64,000 bases of DNA. It comes from BOG-938 sp035524315 (lineage in GTDB: Bacteria > Pseudomonadota > Alphaproteobacteria > Caulobacterales > Caulobacteraceae). Below the pieces are notes generated by a model. It searched no databases. It was given only the letters and a program-made list of their open reading frames with translations, and was not told the origin of the DNA. This document shows, one piece after another, positions 25,039 through 33,716 of the stretch; within the stretch, counting starts at the first letter, position 1, and each line of letters opens with the position of its first letter. The stretch is taken from the NCBI GenBank assembly GCA_035524315.1, contig DATKPD010000003.1, positions 1 through 64,000 on the forward strand, in the 5' to 3' direction. Made by a program: the position numbers and the translations under genes.

Positions 25039-26199
25039 TCAATTCGGGTAAAACACAAAATCGCGCGGCTTGGAGATCGGGGCGGTTTGATCGGTGAGCT
25101 GCAGTTCGCCGGTCAGGCTATCGACCTTCATCACCGAGATGGCGTTCGAACCGTCGTTGGCGACCAGCATCCAATGGCCGGTCGGGTCGAAAGCGAAGCC
25201 CACCGGGGACAGGCCGCCCGATCCCAGTCGTTGAATCTCGCGCAGCCGGCCGGTGCGCGGCGCGATGGCATAGGCGACGATGCTATTCTGCTTGCCCCTC
25301 AGCGTTACATAAAGGAACCGCCCGTTGGGCGAGGTGTGCAGCTCGGCCCCGCCCTTCGACTCCGGCGCGGCGCCCGCCTCATCAGGCGAACCGGCGGGAT
25401 AGGCCGATAGGGACTGGACCGGGCGCAACCGCCCCCGTCGCCCATCCCACGCAAGAACATGGACTTCGGCCGTCAACTCGGTGAGCACATAGACGAACTT
25501 GCCCCGGGGATCGAACACCAGGTGCCTGGGTCCAGATCCCGCCGGCAGCGCCTGGGAGCCCGCGGGCGTGAGCGCCCGGGTGGCCGGATCGAAACGGTAG
25601 ACGAACACCCGATCGGCCCCCAAGTCCGCCACCAGCACGTATTTGCCGCTAGGGTCGAGCACGATGCAGTGCGCGATCGCGTGAGCCTGGCGCACGGGGA
25701 ACGGACCGCTCCCGCTGTCCTGCTGCAGGGCGGCGACCGGTCCGAGCGACCCGTCGGCGAGGACCGGTAAGGCTGCGATCGTGCCGCTGTCGTAGTTGGC
25801 GTTGAACAGGGTGTTCGTCCGCGGGTCGAAGCTGAGGTAGGTCGGCTCCCGACCGCCGGAATCCACGTCGCCGATCGGCTTGAGGCCGCCGGTGACGGGG
25901 TCGATGGCCAAGCTGTAGACACGCCCGTTGGCGTCGCGGCCCGCAGGCGTGGCGCCAACGGCGTAGAGCACCGGCGCGGTCGGATTGAGCGCCAGCCACT
26001 GCGCTCTCAAGAGAGCGATGGCCTGGCTGGGCTTGGACAGGTGACCCGTCGCCTCGTCGAAGTCGGCGACAAACACGCCATCGCCCCCCTGCGTGCCGAT
26101 GTAGACCCGCTCGCTGGACCGCGGCGCGGCTGACACCGGCGACGCGTGGAGCAGCAGGCTCAGGCACAAACTGGAAACGACCGCCGGATTTTGATGCAT
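25039..26199 (-). CDS. Secreted lactonase-family seven-bladed propeller protein
   Basis: A 386-residue protein of the YbhE/6-phosphogluconolactonase (Lactonase, 7-bladed) family. Family blocks include VYIGTQGGDGVFVADFD, HCIVLDPSGKYVLVADLGADRVFVYRFD, GPRHLVFDPRGKFVYVLTEL and HTSPNGRFLYVTLRG. A signal peptide (cleavage near VSAAP) sends it to the periplasm, so its substrate is more likely a free sugar lactone than a phosphorylated one. AAGGTGA precedes the ATG. Paralogue at 38771-39931. Confidence 0.87.
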   Translation of the reverse strand: MHQNPAVVSSLCLSLLLHASPVSAAPRSSERVYIGTQGGDGVFVADFDEATGHLSKPSQAIALLRAQWLALNPTAPVLYAVGATPAGRDANGRVYSLAIDPVTGGLKPIGDVDSGGREPTYLSFDPRTNTLFNANYDSGTIAALPVLADGSLGPVAALQQDSGSGPFPVRQAHAIAHCIVLDPSGKYVLVADLGADRVFVYRFDPATRALTPAGSQALPAGSGPRHLVFDPRGKFVYVLTELTAEVHVLAWDGRRGRLRPVQSLSAYPAGSPDEAGAAPESKGGAELHTSPNGRFLYVTLRGKQNSIVAYAIAPRTGRLREIQRLGSGGLSPVGFAFDPTGHWMLVANDGSNAISVMKVDSLTGELQLTDQTAPISKPRDFVFYPN

Positions 26200-26289
26200 G
26201 GGTCACCTTGGGTTTGAACGACAGAGGACCGACTTCCCGCGACCTTGGCGACGCTGCTTGCGATGCTTCATGACATCCGGCGGGCAGCG

Positions 26290-26323
26290 CTTGACATGCC
26301 GTGCGACGGCTTCGTACGTCAAG
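26290..26323. promoter_or_regulatory. Nested dyad in the divergent lactonase / 26391 promoter region
   Basis: CTTGAC (26290-26295) pairs with GTCAAG (26318-26323). Inside them GCCGT (26298-26302) pairs with ACGGC (26306-26310). The left arm includes TTGACA, a possible -35 box for the rightward gene. It could be a repressor site over a promoter. Confidence 0.35.
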
Positions 26324-26390
26324 TTGAGAGCTTGGTGGCCGACGCGCTGGTTCAGGCCCCGAAAACGCGACGAAAAGGCGGGGGAAAACA

Positions 26391-27104
26391 ATGGTCCGAC
26401 GGGCTCTGATGGTCGCGCTTGCCGTGGCCTGCGTTCCGCCGTCCGTCGGCCGGGCCCAAACGGCGCCGGCGCCCAAGGCCGAAGCCTATCACTGGCCGCC
26501 GCAACTGCCGGCTGCGCCCCTGTTCTTCCGGGCGGAGTGGACAGCCACCCCGCACCAACATCCGGTGACGCAGGCCGACCTGGCCAACCCCAACCTGGAG
26601 CTGAAGCTCTATGGTCCCTCAGGCAAACAGATCGCCACCGCTTCGCAAGGCGCGCCCAGCATGACGGGGGCGGCGCCGACCCACGTCTACACCGGGCTAT
26701 GCGAGCAGACCTGCGCGGCCGCGCTGCGCGACCCGAAGAACTATGTGGACCTGAGCGGCCTGGGGAAGATCCGCTGGGAAGACAAAATCTCGGGCCTGCA
26801 CCGCGTCCACCCCATCGTAAAGTTGGCCGACGGCACCTGGCTGGTAGGCGAACACGGCGACAGCAACGAGGCGGACTTCCACGCCAACGAGTTCACCCTG
26901 TCGGAATCGCGCTGGATTCGGCTCGACATCGACCGGGTCGTCACGCGGGACGATTGGATGGACGGAACCTCGGTCGACTTCTCCAAGGTCGACGAAGTGG
27001 GCTTCACCAGCCTGATGCCGGGCAGCGGACACGGCGACGGCGGCTACATGGACATGGGCTGGATCGAAGTTTACGGCAATCCGGTGCCCCGCACCGCGCG
27101 CTGA
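26391..27104 (+). CDS. Secreted protein of unknown function
   Basis: 237 residues with a Sec signal (cleavage near VGRAQT). The mature part has a beta-rich look: AEWTATPHQHPVTQADL, NLELKLYGPSGKQI, then LGKIRWEDKISGLHRVHPIVKLADGTWLV and a C-terminal GYMDMGWIEVYGNPVPR. It reminds me of galactose-binding-like or carbohydrate-binding domains, but I do not recognise the family. Two Cys (GLCEQTC) may form a disulfide. A GGGGG-containing site precedes the ATG. It is followed after 82 nt by the DUF6152 gene, probably on the same transcript. Confidence 0.7.
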   Translation: MVRRALMVALAVACVPPSVGRAQTAPAPKAEAYHWPPQLPAAPLFFRAEWTATPHQHPVTQADLANPNLELKLYGPSGKQIATASQGAPSMTGAAPTHVYTGLCEQTCAAALRDPKNYVDLSGLGKIRWEDKISGLHRVHPIVKLADGTWLVGEHGDSNEADFHANEFTLSESRWIRLDIDRVVTRDDWMDGTSVDFSKVDEVGFTSLMPGSGHGDGGYMDMGWIEVYGNPVPRTAR

Positions 27105-27186
27105 CGGCGGGCACGCCCCCGGCCGATACGCCTTGACCAAACGCCGGCCCGCGCCGGAACATCGACCGTGACGTACAGGAGAGGCC

Positions 27187-27573
27187 ATGAAGGTCTTCGG
27201 AAGAATCGCCGCACCAGCAGCCTTGGCCCTTGCCGCCATGACGGCTCAACCCGCATCCGCACACCATTCCTTCGCCATGTTCGACAACACCAAGACCGTG
27301 ACCCTGGTGGGCACGGTCAAGGAATTCGAGTGGAACAATCCGCACAGCTGGATTCAGCTGGTGGTGCATGACGCCGCATCGGGCAAGGACCTGGAATATT
27401 CTATCGAAGGCCAAAGCCCCAACGCCCTGGAGCATCAGGGCTGGAGCCGGCATGCCTTGCAGGTGGGCGACACTGCGACCATCAACATCCACCCTTTGAA
27501 GGACGGCACGCTCGGCGGCTCGCTGATCGACGCCACGGTCAAAGGTCAGACGTTCGGCAAGAGTTCAGGCTGA
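27187..27573 (+). CDS. DUF6152-family secreted protein
   Basis: A 128-residue protein with a signal peptide and the DUF6152 hallmarks just after it: AHHSFAMFDNTKTVTLVGTV, KEFEWNNPHSWIQL, and GWSRHALQVGD. The family occurs widely in sphingomonads and Caulobacterales, often near PQQ dehydrogenases and TonB receptors, and has no proven function. The conserved HH pair could bind a metal. GGAGAG lies before the ATG. The end overlaps by 9 bp the end of the convergent MHS transporter gene. Confidence 0.82.
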   Translation: MKVFGRIAAPAALALAAMTAQPASAHHSFAMFDNTKTVTLVGTVKEFEWNNPHSWIQLVVHDAASGKDLEYSIEGQSPNALEHQGWSRHALQVGDTATINIHPLKDGTLGGSLIDATVKGQTFGKSSG

Positions 27574-28899
27574 GTCCTGGCCAAGCCCAGTCTCCGGGCG
27601 GTCGATCTTCCGGGGCATGGACATCGCGGCGACCAGCGCAACGGCCATGGAGGCGGCGACGTACCAGTAGAAGCCTCCCTCCCGGCCCGCGCTCTTGAAG
27701 CTCAAGGCCACCAGTTCGGCCGTCCCGCCGAAGACCGACACCGACAAGGCGAACGATAGTCCCACCGCGAAGGCGCGGATGTCGTTGGGGAACAGCTCCG
27801 CTTTGAAAATCGCGCTCACAGCCGAGTACGGGGTAAGCGAGCAGAGGCCGATCGTCAGCAGCACGAAGGCCTGCCCGGGCGTGTGGGCGGCGGCCAGGGC
27901 GGACAGCAAGGGCACGTTGATCACCATGCCGAGCGCCCCGAACACGAGCAGGATCGCCCGACGCCCGATCAGGTCCGATATCCACCCAAACAAGGGGTGC
28001 AGCGCCGTGTAGACGATCAGGGCCGCCAGGGTGATCTCGGCCGAGATATCGGCGCTGAACCCGGCCGTGTTGACCAGGAATTTCGGCATGTAGGTGACGT
28101 AGGTCTGGAAGGCGATCGTGCCCGCGGCCGTCACAAAGAACACGATCAGGAACGCACGGCGGTAGGTCCACAGGCGCCGCCATGGGCGCACCTTATGACC
28201 CGCATCGCCAGCGCTCCTGGTGTCGGACTCTGGGGCGCGCAGGGTGAAAACCAGCGAGCCGAGCGCGAGGCCGGCCCCGATCCAGAACGGTATGCGCCAT
28301 CCCCATGCCGCCAGCGCCGCGCGGCTGAGGCTGTGTTGCAACGTCAGCAGAATGCCCATGGCCAGGAACAGCCCCAGCAGCAGGGTCATGAAGTGGAAGC
28401 TGGTCCAGAATCCCTTCCAGCGGCTGGCGGCCGCCTCGCTGAGATAGGTGGCGCTCGCCCCGTACTGGCCGCCCAGGCTCAGGCCCTGAATGAAGCGCGC
28501 CAGGGTCAGCAGCGCCGGAGCCGCGACGCCGACCGCAGCGTAGGTCGGCGTGAAACCGACGCCGGCGGACCCCACCGCCATCAAAACCATCGACAGGATC
28601 ATCGCTGGGCGGCGACCGACCCTGTCGGCGTAGCGCCCCATCAGCCAGCCGCCGATTGGCCGGGTTAGAAAGCCTACCGCGAACACTGTCGCCGCGCCGA
28701 GCAGCTGGGCCGTCTGGTCGCCTCTGGGGAAGAAAGCCTTGGCGAAATGGAGGGCGAACGAGGGGTACACATACCAGTCGTACCATTCGACCAAGCTGCC
28801 GACCGAACCGCCGACGATGGCCGAGAGCCGTGTCCTGCGCGGCGACGCGGGATCGACGGCCTCGGCCTGTTCTTCACGACTGGAGGTCGAGGCGCTCAT
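27565..28899 (-). CDS. MHS-family metabolite:proton symporter (MFS)
   Basis: A 444-residue twelve-helix carrier. VGSLVEWYDWYVYPSFA at the N-terminus, the GRYADRVGRRPAM loop 2-3 signature and SLGGQYGAS identify the metabolite:H+ symporter group (alpha-ketoglutarate, shikimate or proline/betaine type). Substrate specificity cannot be assigned. It converges with the DUF6152 gene and precedes, in the opposite sense, no obvious operon partner; the secreted protein gene at 28994 lies 94 nt upstream in the same direction. Confidence 0.87.
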   Translation of the reverse strand: MSASTSSREEQAEAVDPASPRRTRLSAIVGGSVGSLVEWYDWYVYPSFALHFAKAFFPRGDQTAQLLGAATVFAVGFLTRPIGGWLMGRYADRVGRRPAMILSMVLMAVGSAGVGFTPTYAAVGVAAPALLTLARFIQGLSLGGQYGASATYLSEAAASRWKGFWTSFHFMTLLLGLFLAMGILLTLQHSLSRAALAAWGWRIPFWIGAGLALGSLVFTLRAPESDTRSAGDAGHKVRPWRRLWTYRRAFLIVFFVTAAGTIAFQTYVTYMPKFLVNTAGFSADISAEITLAALIVYTALHPLFGWISDLIGRRAILLVFGALGMVINVPLLSALAAAHTPGQAFVLLTIGLCSLTPYSAVSAIFKAELFPNDIRAFAVGLSFALSVSVFGGTAELVALSFKSAGREGGFYWYVAASMAVALVAAMSMPRKIDRPETGLGQDSA

Positions 28900-28993
28900 C
28901 GCCGATCCGCTCCTGGTGATCGCGCCGCCGCGGTGTGTTGCGCCGCTGGCTGAGCCATCTCGCCAACCCCGCCGAACATCATCCGTCCGAACG

Positions 28994-29761
28994 TCAGCGG
29001 AAGCTTTGGTGGCCCGACGCGTCGGCGCCGTTGTGATTGTCGTCGCAGATGTATTCCTGCATCGCCGAGGGATCGGGCGCGCGGGCCTTGAGGATCGACT
29101 TAGCCTTCCACGGATGGACGAAGGTCTTGGGATCGTCGATCGTCACCTCGACCTCTATCCTGTCCTGGCTCGCGCGATGAAAGCGCTCGACCAGGTGTAA
29201 ATCCTCGCTGTGCGGCATGCCGACCTGGTCCAGCGAGGTGCGATCGGTCAGGCCGATGGTGTCCACCACTAGGTCGCCGCCCTCCCAATGACCGACGGAA
29301 TCCCCAAAATAGGAGGGATCGGGATCGTTCGCGTGTTTGGCGTTCAGGTTGACGATGCGGAAGTGGTTCTGCTCGTCCATCAGGATGATCACCTGCGTCG
29401 GCGTCTCCACAATCTGCAGCGGATAGTTGCCTGCGGTGAACAGCATCTGCGGCGTGCCCCCGGGCAGGCATTGCGATAGGGTGTTGGCGAAGGGCCGCCC
29501 AGCCTCGGAATCCGTAATCCGCTGTTCGAGCAGGGCCTTGGGCTGAGGCAGCAGCGGCGGCCACTGACCATTCTCGTCCAGAAGGATGCGCTCGCGGTCG
29601 GGATAGCGCCCGGAAGCCCTGTAGGCCCCATTGACCCACAGCCCCGTCAGGCTGCCCGGCCCCTTGGGCGGCGCCTGCGCTCCAGCGGGCGCTCCCGACA
29701 GCACGCCTGCGGTCAGCACGGCTGCACAGCATAGCCTCCGGAGCAGCCCTGTTTCCGCCAT
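28994..29761 (-). CDS. Secreted protein of a DUF6152-associated family
   Basis: 255 residues from the ATG at 29761, which has a perfect GAGGAGGAAG site. A longer reading to 30646 is not supported. The signal peptide ends near AGAQAP. The mature protein opens with GSLTGLWVNGAY and carries QMLFTAGNYPLQIVETP, DSVGHWEGGDLVVDTIGL and VERFHRASQDRIEV, a pattern of secreted proteins often found beside DUF6152 proteins. No enzyme motif is clear. It may be a beta-rich binding protein of the cell envelope. Confidence 0.75.
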   Translation of the reverse strand: MAETGLLRRLCCAAVLTAGVLSGAPAGAQAPPKGPGSLTGLWVNGAYRASGRYPDRERILLDENGQWPPLLPQPKALLEQRITDSEAGRPFANTLSQCLPGGTPQMLFTAGNYPLQIVETPTQVIILMDEQNHFRIVNLNAKHANDPDPSYFGDSVGHWEGGDLVVDTIGLTDRTSLDQVGMPHSEDLHLVERFHRASQDRIEVEVTIDDPKTFVHPWKAKSILKARAPDPSAMQEYICDDNHNGADASGHQSFR

Positions 29762-29968
29762 CGCTTCCTCCTCACAAACCGCCGGAATCTTCGCCCCGCT
29801 GGGCCCATGCGTAACGGTCGGAACGGAATGAGGCCAGGCAATTTCAGGGGTGCGCCAGCGGAATCGCCGCGCCCCCGCGGCGATCGCGGAACGCCGGGGG
29901 CCGGTGCGGGTTCGAGCGTTTTTCGCCCGCGCTTGGCGCGACCGCGCCCATGGGCGTAGGCTTGGGCC

Positions 29969-30214
29969 ATGAGCCGCTATTGGTTTCGCGCCAAGCATTA
30001 TGGCTGGGGATGGACGCCTAGCACCTGGCAGGGATGGCTGACGCTCGCGGCCTTCGTCGGCCTGGTGCTCGCCGACGCGCTCGCCTTCCCGCCCCGCCGA
30101 AACCTGGGCGCCTATCTGGGACTGGCGGCGCTGGCCGGAGCCGCGTTGATCGCGATCTGCCGCTGGAAAGGCGAACCGGCGCGTTGGCGGTGGGGACCCG
30201 GCAAGGACCAATAG
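29969..30214 (+). CDS. Small membrane protein with two helices
   Basis: 81 residues. The start SRYWFRAKHYGWGWTP followed by TWQGW is a recurring pattern of short proteins in alphaproteobacteria. Two hydrophobic helices follow (about 24-40 and 47-64), and the tail is basic. It is probably an inner-membrane protein with unknown role. The gap upstream (29762-29968) holds no other gene that I can support. Confidence 0.65.
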   Translation: MSRYWFRAKHYGWGWTPSTWQGWLTLAAFVGLVLADALAFPPRRNLGAYLGLAALAGAALIAICRWKGEPARWRWGPGKDQ

Positions 30215-30320
30215 CCAAGCCTTCACGTTGGGCGTCTGCACGAGGCGCCACGGTTTTGCCGTTGGACCGTAAGCGCTGTTGGATGGTAGATTCGCGCGGT
30301 CTTGCACCGAGGGCGAGGTC

Positions 30321-30767
30321 GTGAACGATGAGACCCGCCTGCCGGACATTTCCAGCCCGCCCGCGCCAACCGCGATGACCGCGAGTGTCTCTGCGCCGCC
30401 CTCGCTCGCGGGGCTGCGGCTGTTCGTGGTTGAAGACGATGCGGTGGTGGCCATGATCCTCGAAGCGAACCTGGCTGACCTCGGCTGCGTCATCGTCGAC
30501 TTGGCGGTCAGCGTGCAAGATGCGCTTCGCCGCCTTGTCGATACGGTCGCCGATGTCGCCCTGCTCGACGTCAATCTTGGCGGGGAGACGGCGTTTCCTG
30601 TCGCGGACGCCCTGGCCGAGCGCGGGATACCGTTGGTGTTCGCCACGGGCTACGGAAGCGCCGGCTTGGAGGGTCCCTACCGAACCGCGCCCGTGCTGAC
30701 CAAGCCCTATTCGCTGGACGATCTGGCGGACGCGCTTTCGGCGATTGCGCGCGGGACCGCCAGTTAG
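30321..30767 (+). CDS. Single-domain response regulator with N-terminal extension
   Basis: About 148 residues from a GTG at 30321 with GAGG just upstream; an ATG at 30279 is an alternative. The receiver begins near residue 31 (LRLFVVEDDAV), has phospho-acceptor Asp83 in LLDVNLGG and the Lys in LTKPYSLDD. The NLGGE and FATGYG loops are those of the FixJ-like stand-alone receivers of alphaproteobacteria. No output domain. Probably serves one of the kinases nearby. Confidence 0.82.
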   Translation: MNDETRLPDISSPPAPTAMTASVSAPPSLAGLRLFVVEDDAVVAMILEANLADLGCVIVDLAVSVQDALRRLVDTVADVALLDVNLGGETAFPVADALAERGIPLVFATGYGSAGLEGPYRTAPVLTKPYSLDDLADALSAIARGTAS

Positions 30768-30789
30768 CGCGGCCGCCCATCTTCCGCGC

Positions 30790-31263
30790 CTAGGCGCGTG
30801 TTTTCGATGACCCCTCTGTGGCCGCGATCAGTTCCGTGAGCGCGAACTCCAATTCCTCGACGGATTCGGGCTTTGAGATGAAATGATCGGCGCCGCGCAG
30901 CTTCGATCGAAGCTGATCGGCTGTCGCGACTGAAGATGTCAGCACGGCGCTGGCGATGTGTGGCGCGTCGCGGCAGGCCAGTTCGAGCAGAAGGTTGAAG
31001 CCGCTCTTTTTCGGCATGTGCAGATCGACGATCACCAGGTCGGGCGCGATGGCGCCCTGCTCGATCATCTCCATGGCCTCCGCGCCGTCGCGGGCGCGCA
31101 TTACCGCTCCGACCTCGGGATTCTTGAGCAGCGCAGTTGTGATCAAATAGGCGTCGGCGTCGTCATCTTCGGCGACCAACACCTGCCTGCTCGCGCTCAT
31201 GTAGGGAGTCGGCGAGCGTCGATGGCCCAGCATCGGCTCAGGAACATTCCCAACAACTGACAT
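30790..31263 (-). CDS. Single-domain response regulator, bacteriophytochrome-regulator type
   Basis: 157 residues. Receiver with VLVAEDDDADAYLI, phospho-acceptor Asp80 in VIVDLHMPKKSGF and FISKPESVEEL. It closely resembles the receiver at 33717-34193; the shared DDDADAYLI and VDLHMP blocks are typical of the regulators that partner bacteriophytochromes. GGAGAAGGAAG precedes the ATG at 31263. It diverges from the kinase genes at 31660 and 32384 across an AT-rich promoter region. Confidence 0.85.
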   Translation of the reverse strand: MSVVGNVPEPMLGHRRSPTPYMSASRQVLVAEDDDADAYLITTALLKNPEVGAVMRARDGAEAMEMIEQGAIAPDLVIVDLHMPKKSGFNLLLELACRDAPHIASAVLTSSVATADQLRSKLRGADHFISKPESVEELEFALTELIAATEGSSKTRA

Positions 31264-31659
31264 CGCTTCCTTCTCCGACGAGACTATTATTAATTACTGA
31301 GATCACGACGACTTATAGTTTTTCGACAACCATCGAATACCTCGCCTACAGTCAGTACTTTTCCGCACCATATTGGCTCGTGCGCCCGACTTATGATTAA
31401 ACCGGAACCCCATCCACTTCGTTGTGGACGAGAACCTGGGCCTTTTAACCTTTGTTATAAGCATAACAATCTATAATTTAACATCTATATAACGTCAAAC
31501 GTGCATAAGAACCTCATAGGTTGTTTTTAACATGGCAGCGGGCATGGCGCGAGGCGGCGTGACGCCGAACAAACGTCCTAATGCGCAGCGGTCCGATCGG
31601 TTCGCTGCGGCGGCCGCCGCCATCTAACGTTTTGACAAGGACAAGGACCGGTAGCGCCT
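31264..31659. promoter_or_regulatory. AT-rich divergent promoter region of the kinase/receiver cluster
   Basis: This 396-bp gap is clearly richer in A and T than the rest of the window, mainly at 31290-31340 and 31440-31530. It includes a perfect dyad at 31452-31469 and a short hairpin AACCT-cat-AGGTT (31510-31522) followed by GTTTTT, which could end a small transcript. No protein gene is supported. It must hold the promoters of the leftward receiver gene and the rightward kinase genes. Confidence 0.55.
31452..31469. promoter_or_regulatory. Perfect dyad TTGTTAT-aagc-ATAACAA
   Basis: Seven-base perfect inverted arms (31452-31458 and 31463-31469) with a 4-nt centre, about 190 bp from both divergent starts. 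The form fits a dimeric regulator binding site. Confidence 0.45.
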
Positions 31660-32382
31660 ATGGAATCTAGCGACCTCAGCATCCACAGCGTCGCCGAGCA
31701 CGAGTTGGGCGAATTCGCCTATGTGGTCGCCCATGACCTGGGGGCGGTTTTCCGCCAATTAAAAGGCGTGGTCGATCTGATCGTCCGCGATGTCGAGCCC
31801 ACCAACCTGGAGCGCCATCGCATCCTGCTCGACCACCTGGAGGCGGCCTCCAAGGGCGGCCAGGGCATGATATCCGCCCTGGGCCACTACGCGAGCGCCC
31901 AACGTCGCGATCTCGCCGCCCAAGCCTGCGTCGGTGAAGATCTGGTCCGCGACGCCCTGAGAGAACTCAGATCGACATTCGGGAACGCCGGCGCCGAGGT
32001 TATCGTCAACCCGCTCGGTCCGATCATCGTCGATCGTTCGCTTATGATCGAGGCGATCAAGCATCTTTTGCATAACGCGTTGAAATTCCGCCGGCCCGAC
32101 GTCGCGCCGGCGATCGAAATCAGCCTCCAGCCCGATGAGCGCGACTGGGTCGCACGGATCGTGGACAACGGCATTGGCCTTGACGCCAGCCAACACGACG
32201 CCGCGTTCCAGATGTTTTACCGACGGCGCCCCGGCGATGAGAACGCCGGCGTCGGCGCGGGGCTGACGATCGCCCGGCGCATCTTCCGCAGGCACGGGGG
32301 AGATCTGCGTTTCATCAGCGCCATCGAGGGGGCGTGTATCGAGATGCGGCTTCCTCAGCGGGCCAATGGAAAGGGCGCCTGA
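31660..32382 (+). CDS. Minimal histidine kinase (phytochrome-like transmitter) without sensor domain
   Basis: 240 residues that consist of a transmitter only. His25 lies in EFAYVVAHDLGAVFRQL, a phytochrome-like HisKA variant where the usual Pro of HDLxxP is replaced. The HATPase part has HLLHNALKFRRPD, VDNGIGLD and GAGLTIARRIF. No sensor or membrane helix. It needs a partner for signal input, perhaps the REC-kinase encoded 1 nt downstream or a receiver. AAGGA lies about 12 nt before the ATG. Confidence 0.82.
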   Translation: MESSDLSIHSVAEHELGEFAYVVAHDLGAVFRQLKGVVDLIVRDVEPTNLERHRILLDHLEAASKGGQGMISALGHYASAQRRDLAAQACVGEDLVRDALRELRSTFGNAGAEVIVNPLGPIIVDRSLMIEAIKHLLHNALKFRRPDVAPAIEISLQPDERDWVARIVDNGIGLDASQHDAAFQMFYRRRPGDENAGVGAGLTIARRIFRRHGGDLRFISAIEGACIEMRLPQRANGKGA

Positions 32383-32383
32383 C

Positions 32384-33469
32384 ATGCCGGCGCAGTCGAT
32401 CCTGCTGGTCGATGACAGCCCGGTGGAGCTGATGCTGACCGGGGACGCCCTGGAACAGGCCTTTCCCGAGGTCGAAGTGCGTAGCGAGCTTAACTCCGCG
32501 CGCCTGGAAGCCATCTGCGAGGCGCAGGACTTCGACTGCGTCATCATCGACTACAAGATGCCAGGGCTGGACGGCTTGGCCTGCGCCCAGTTGTTACGGG
32601 AAAAATACCCGTTCCTGCCCATTATATTGATCACGGGGGTCGGCGACGAGGTTTTGGCCGCCCATGCCATGCAATGCGGCGTCACCGACTATATTCCAAA
32701 GTCGAAAATCACGCCGAGCTCCCTGTCCACAACCGTCGAGCACGCCATCAAGAGCGCGGCGCACCTGCGCATCATCGAAGACCAACGCCGTGAACTGGAG
32801 TCGTTCGCGTTTGCCCTGGCGCACGATTTCAAGCAACCCATCCGTCAGATCCGGACATTTTCAGGTCTCCTGTCGGAAGCGATCGCCGAAGGAAACGGCG
32901 GCATGGTCGATAAGCATCTGGCGTTTCTGACCGGGGCCGCGCGCCGGCTGGGCGATCTGGTCGACGTAATGGCCGAGTACACGCTGCTGAACAAGCCGCC
33001 GCTGATCGAAGACGTCGACCTGAATGAGGTGATCCTTGCTGTCAGGTCATCGATCACGCCCTATCTGGAGGATCGCAAAGCTCAATTGGTCGCCGAGTGG
33101 CTGCCGACCGTCAGGGGAAACAAGACGCTGATGGTTCAGGTCGCGCAAAACCTGATCGTGAACGGCCTGAAATACAACACCCGTCAGACCCCTACCCTGA
33201 CCGTGACCCATTCCGCCTCAGGCGACTGGTGCACGGTGACGTTCCGGGACAACGGGATCGGCATCGAGCGAACCTATCTGAACGAGATTTTCAAGCCGCT
33301 CGTCCGGCTACACACCAATGCCGAATACGCTGGCACAGGCCTGGGGCTGACCTTGGCCAAGAAGGCCACGCTCGCCCAGTCGGGTACGATATGGTGCGAG
33401 TCCGAGCCCGGCGTCGGCTCCCAGTTCCATGTCAGACTTCCCCTGGCGGCTCAGGATCGCCCAAGCTGA
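32384..33469 (+). CDS. REC-histidine kinase hybrid with N-terminal receiver
   Basis: 361 residues: receiver at 1-125 (phospho-acceptor Asp56 in VIIDYKMPG), a helical linker, HisKA with His147 in FALAHDFKQPIRQIR, and HATPase (NLIVNGLKYN, FRDNGIGIE, GTGLGLTLAKK). Receiver-first kinases of this build occur as phosphorelay middle pieces in bacteriophytochrome loci. The gene starts 1 nt after the stop of the minimal kinase gene, so both are made together. An ATG at 32366 in the same frame would overlap that gene. Confidence 0.87.
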   Translation: MPAQSILLVDDSPVELMLTGDALEQAFPEVEVRSELNSARLEAICEAQDFDCVIIDYKMPGLDGLACAQLLREKYPFLPIILITGVGDEVLAAHAMQCGVTDYIPKSKITPSSLSTTVEHAIKSAAHLRIIEDQRRELESFAFALAHDFKQPIRQIRTFSGLLSEAIAEGNGGMVDKHLAFLTGAARRLGDLVDVMAEYTLLNKPPLIEDVDLNEVILAVRSSITPYLEDRKAQLVAEWLPTVRGNKTLMVQVAQNLIVNGLKYNTRQTPTLTVTHSASGDWCTVTFRDNGIGIERTYLNEIFKPLVRLHTNAEYAGTGLGLTLAKKATLAQSGTIWCESEPGVGSQFHVRLPLAAQDRPS

Positions 33470-33716
33470 TATCTAGCCGCGACCAGTCCGGCGTCCACAA
33501 CAATTCGAGAACTTGGGCGAGCTGCTTCTATCGGCAACGTGGTTGCTCAGCATTTACCTCACCGTGAATCCGGATGAGCAGAATAGCGCACGACCAAATG
33601 CCTCACTCTTTATCGGAGTGTTAGACATTCTCGATTTTAATTCTCCAGACTCAGCGCCGGTTATGGATGCGATCACCGCTCCACTTTCAACCGGGATCGG
33701 CAAGGGGGACGTCTCG

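Noticed and set aside
28994..30646. 550-residue version of the secreted protein at 28994
   Set aside because: The part above 29761 overlaps other genes, and the ATG at 29761 has a perfect ribosome site followed by a signal peptide.
31405..31425. GGAAC...CGTT as an EcfG general-stress promoter
   Set aside because: The spacing between the two elements is about 11 nt, well short of the 16-17 nt normally needed.
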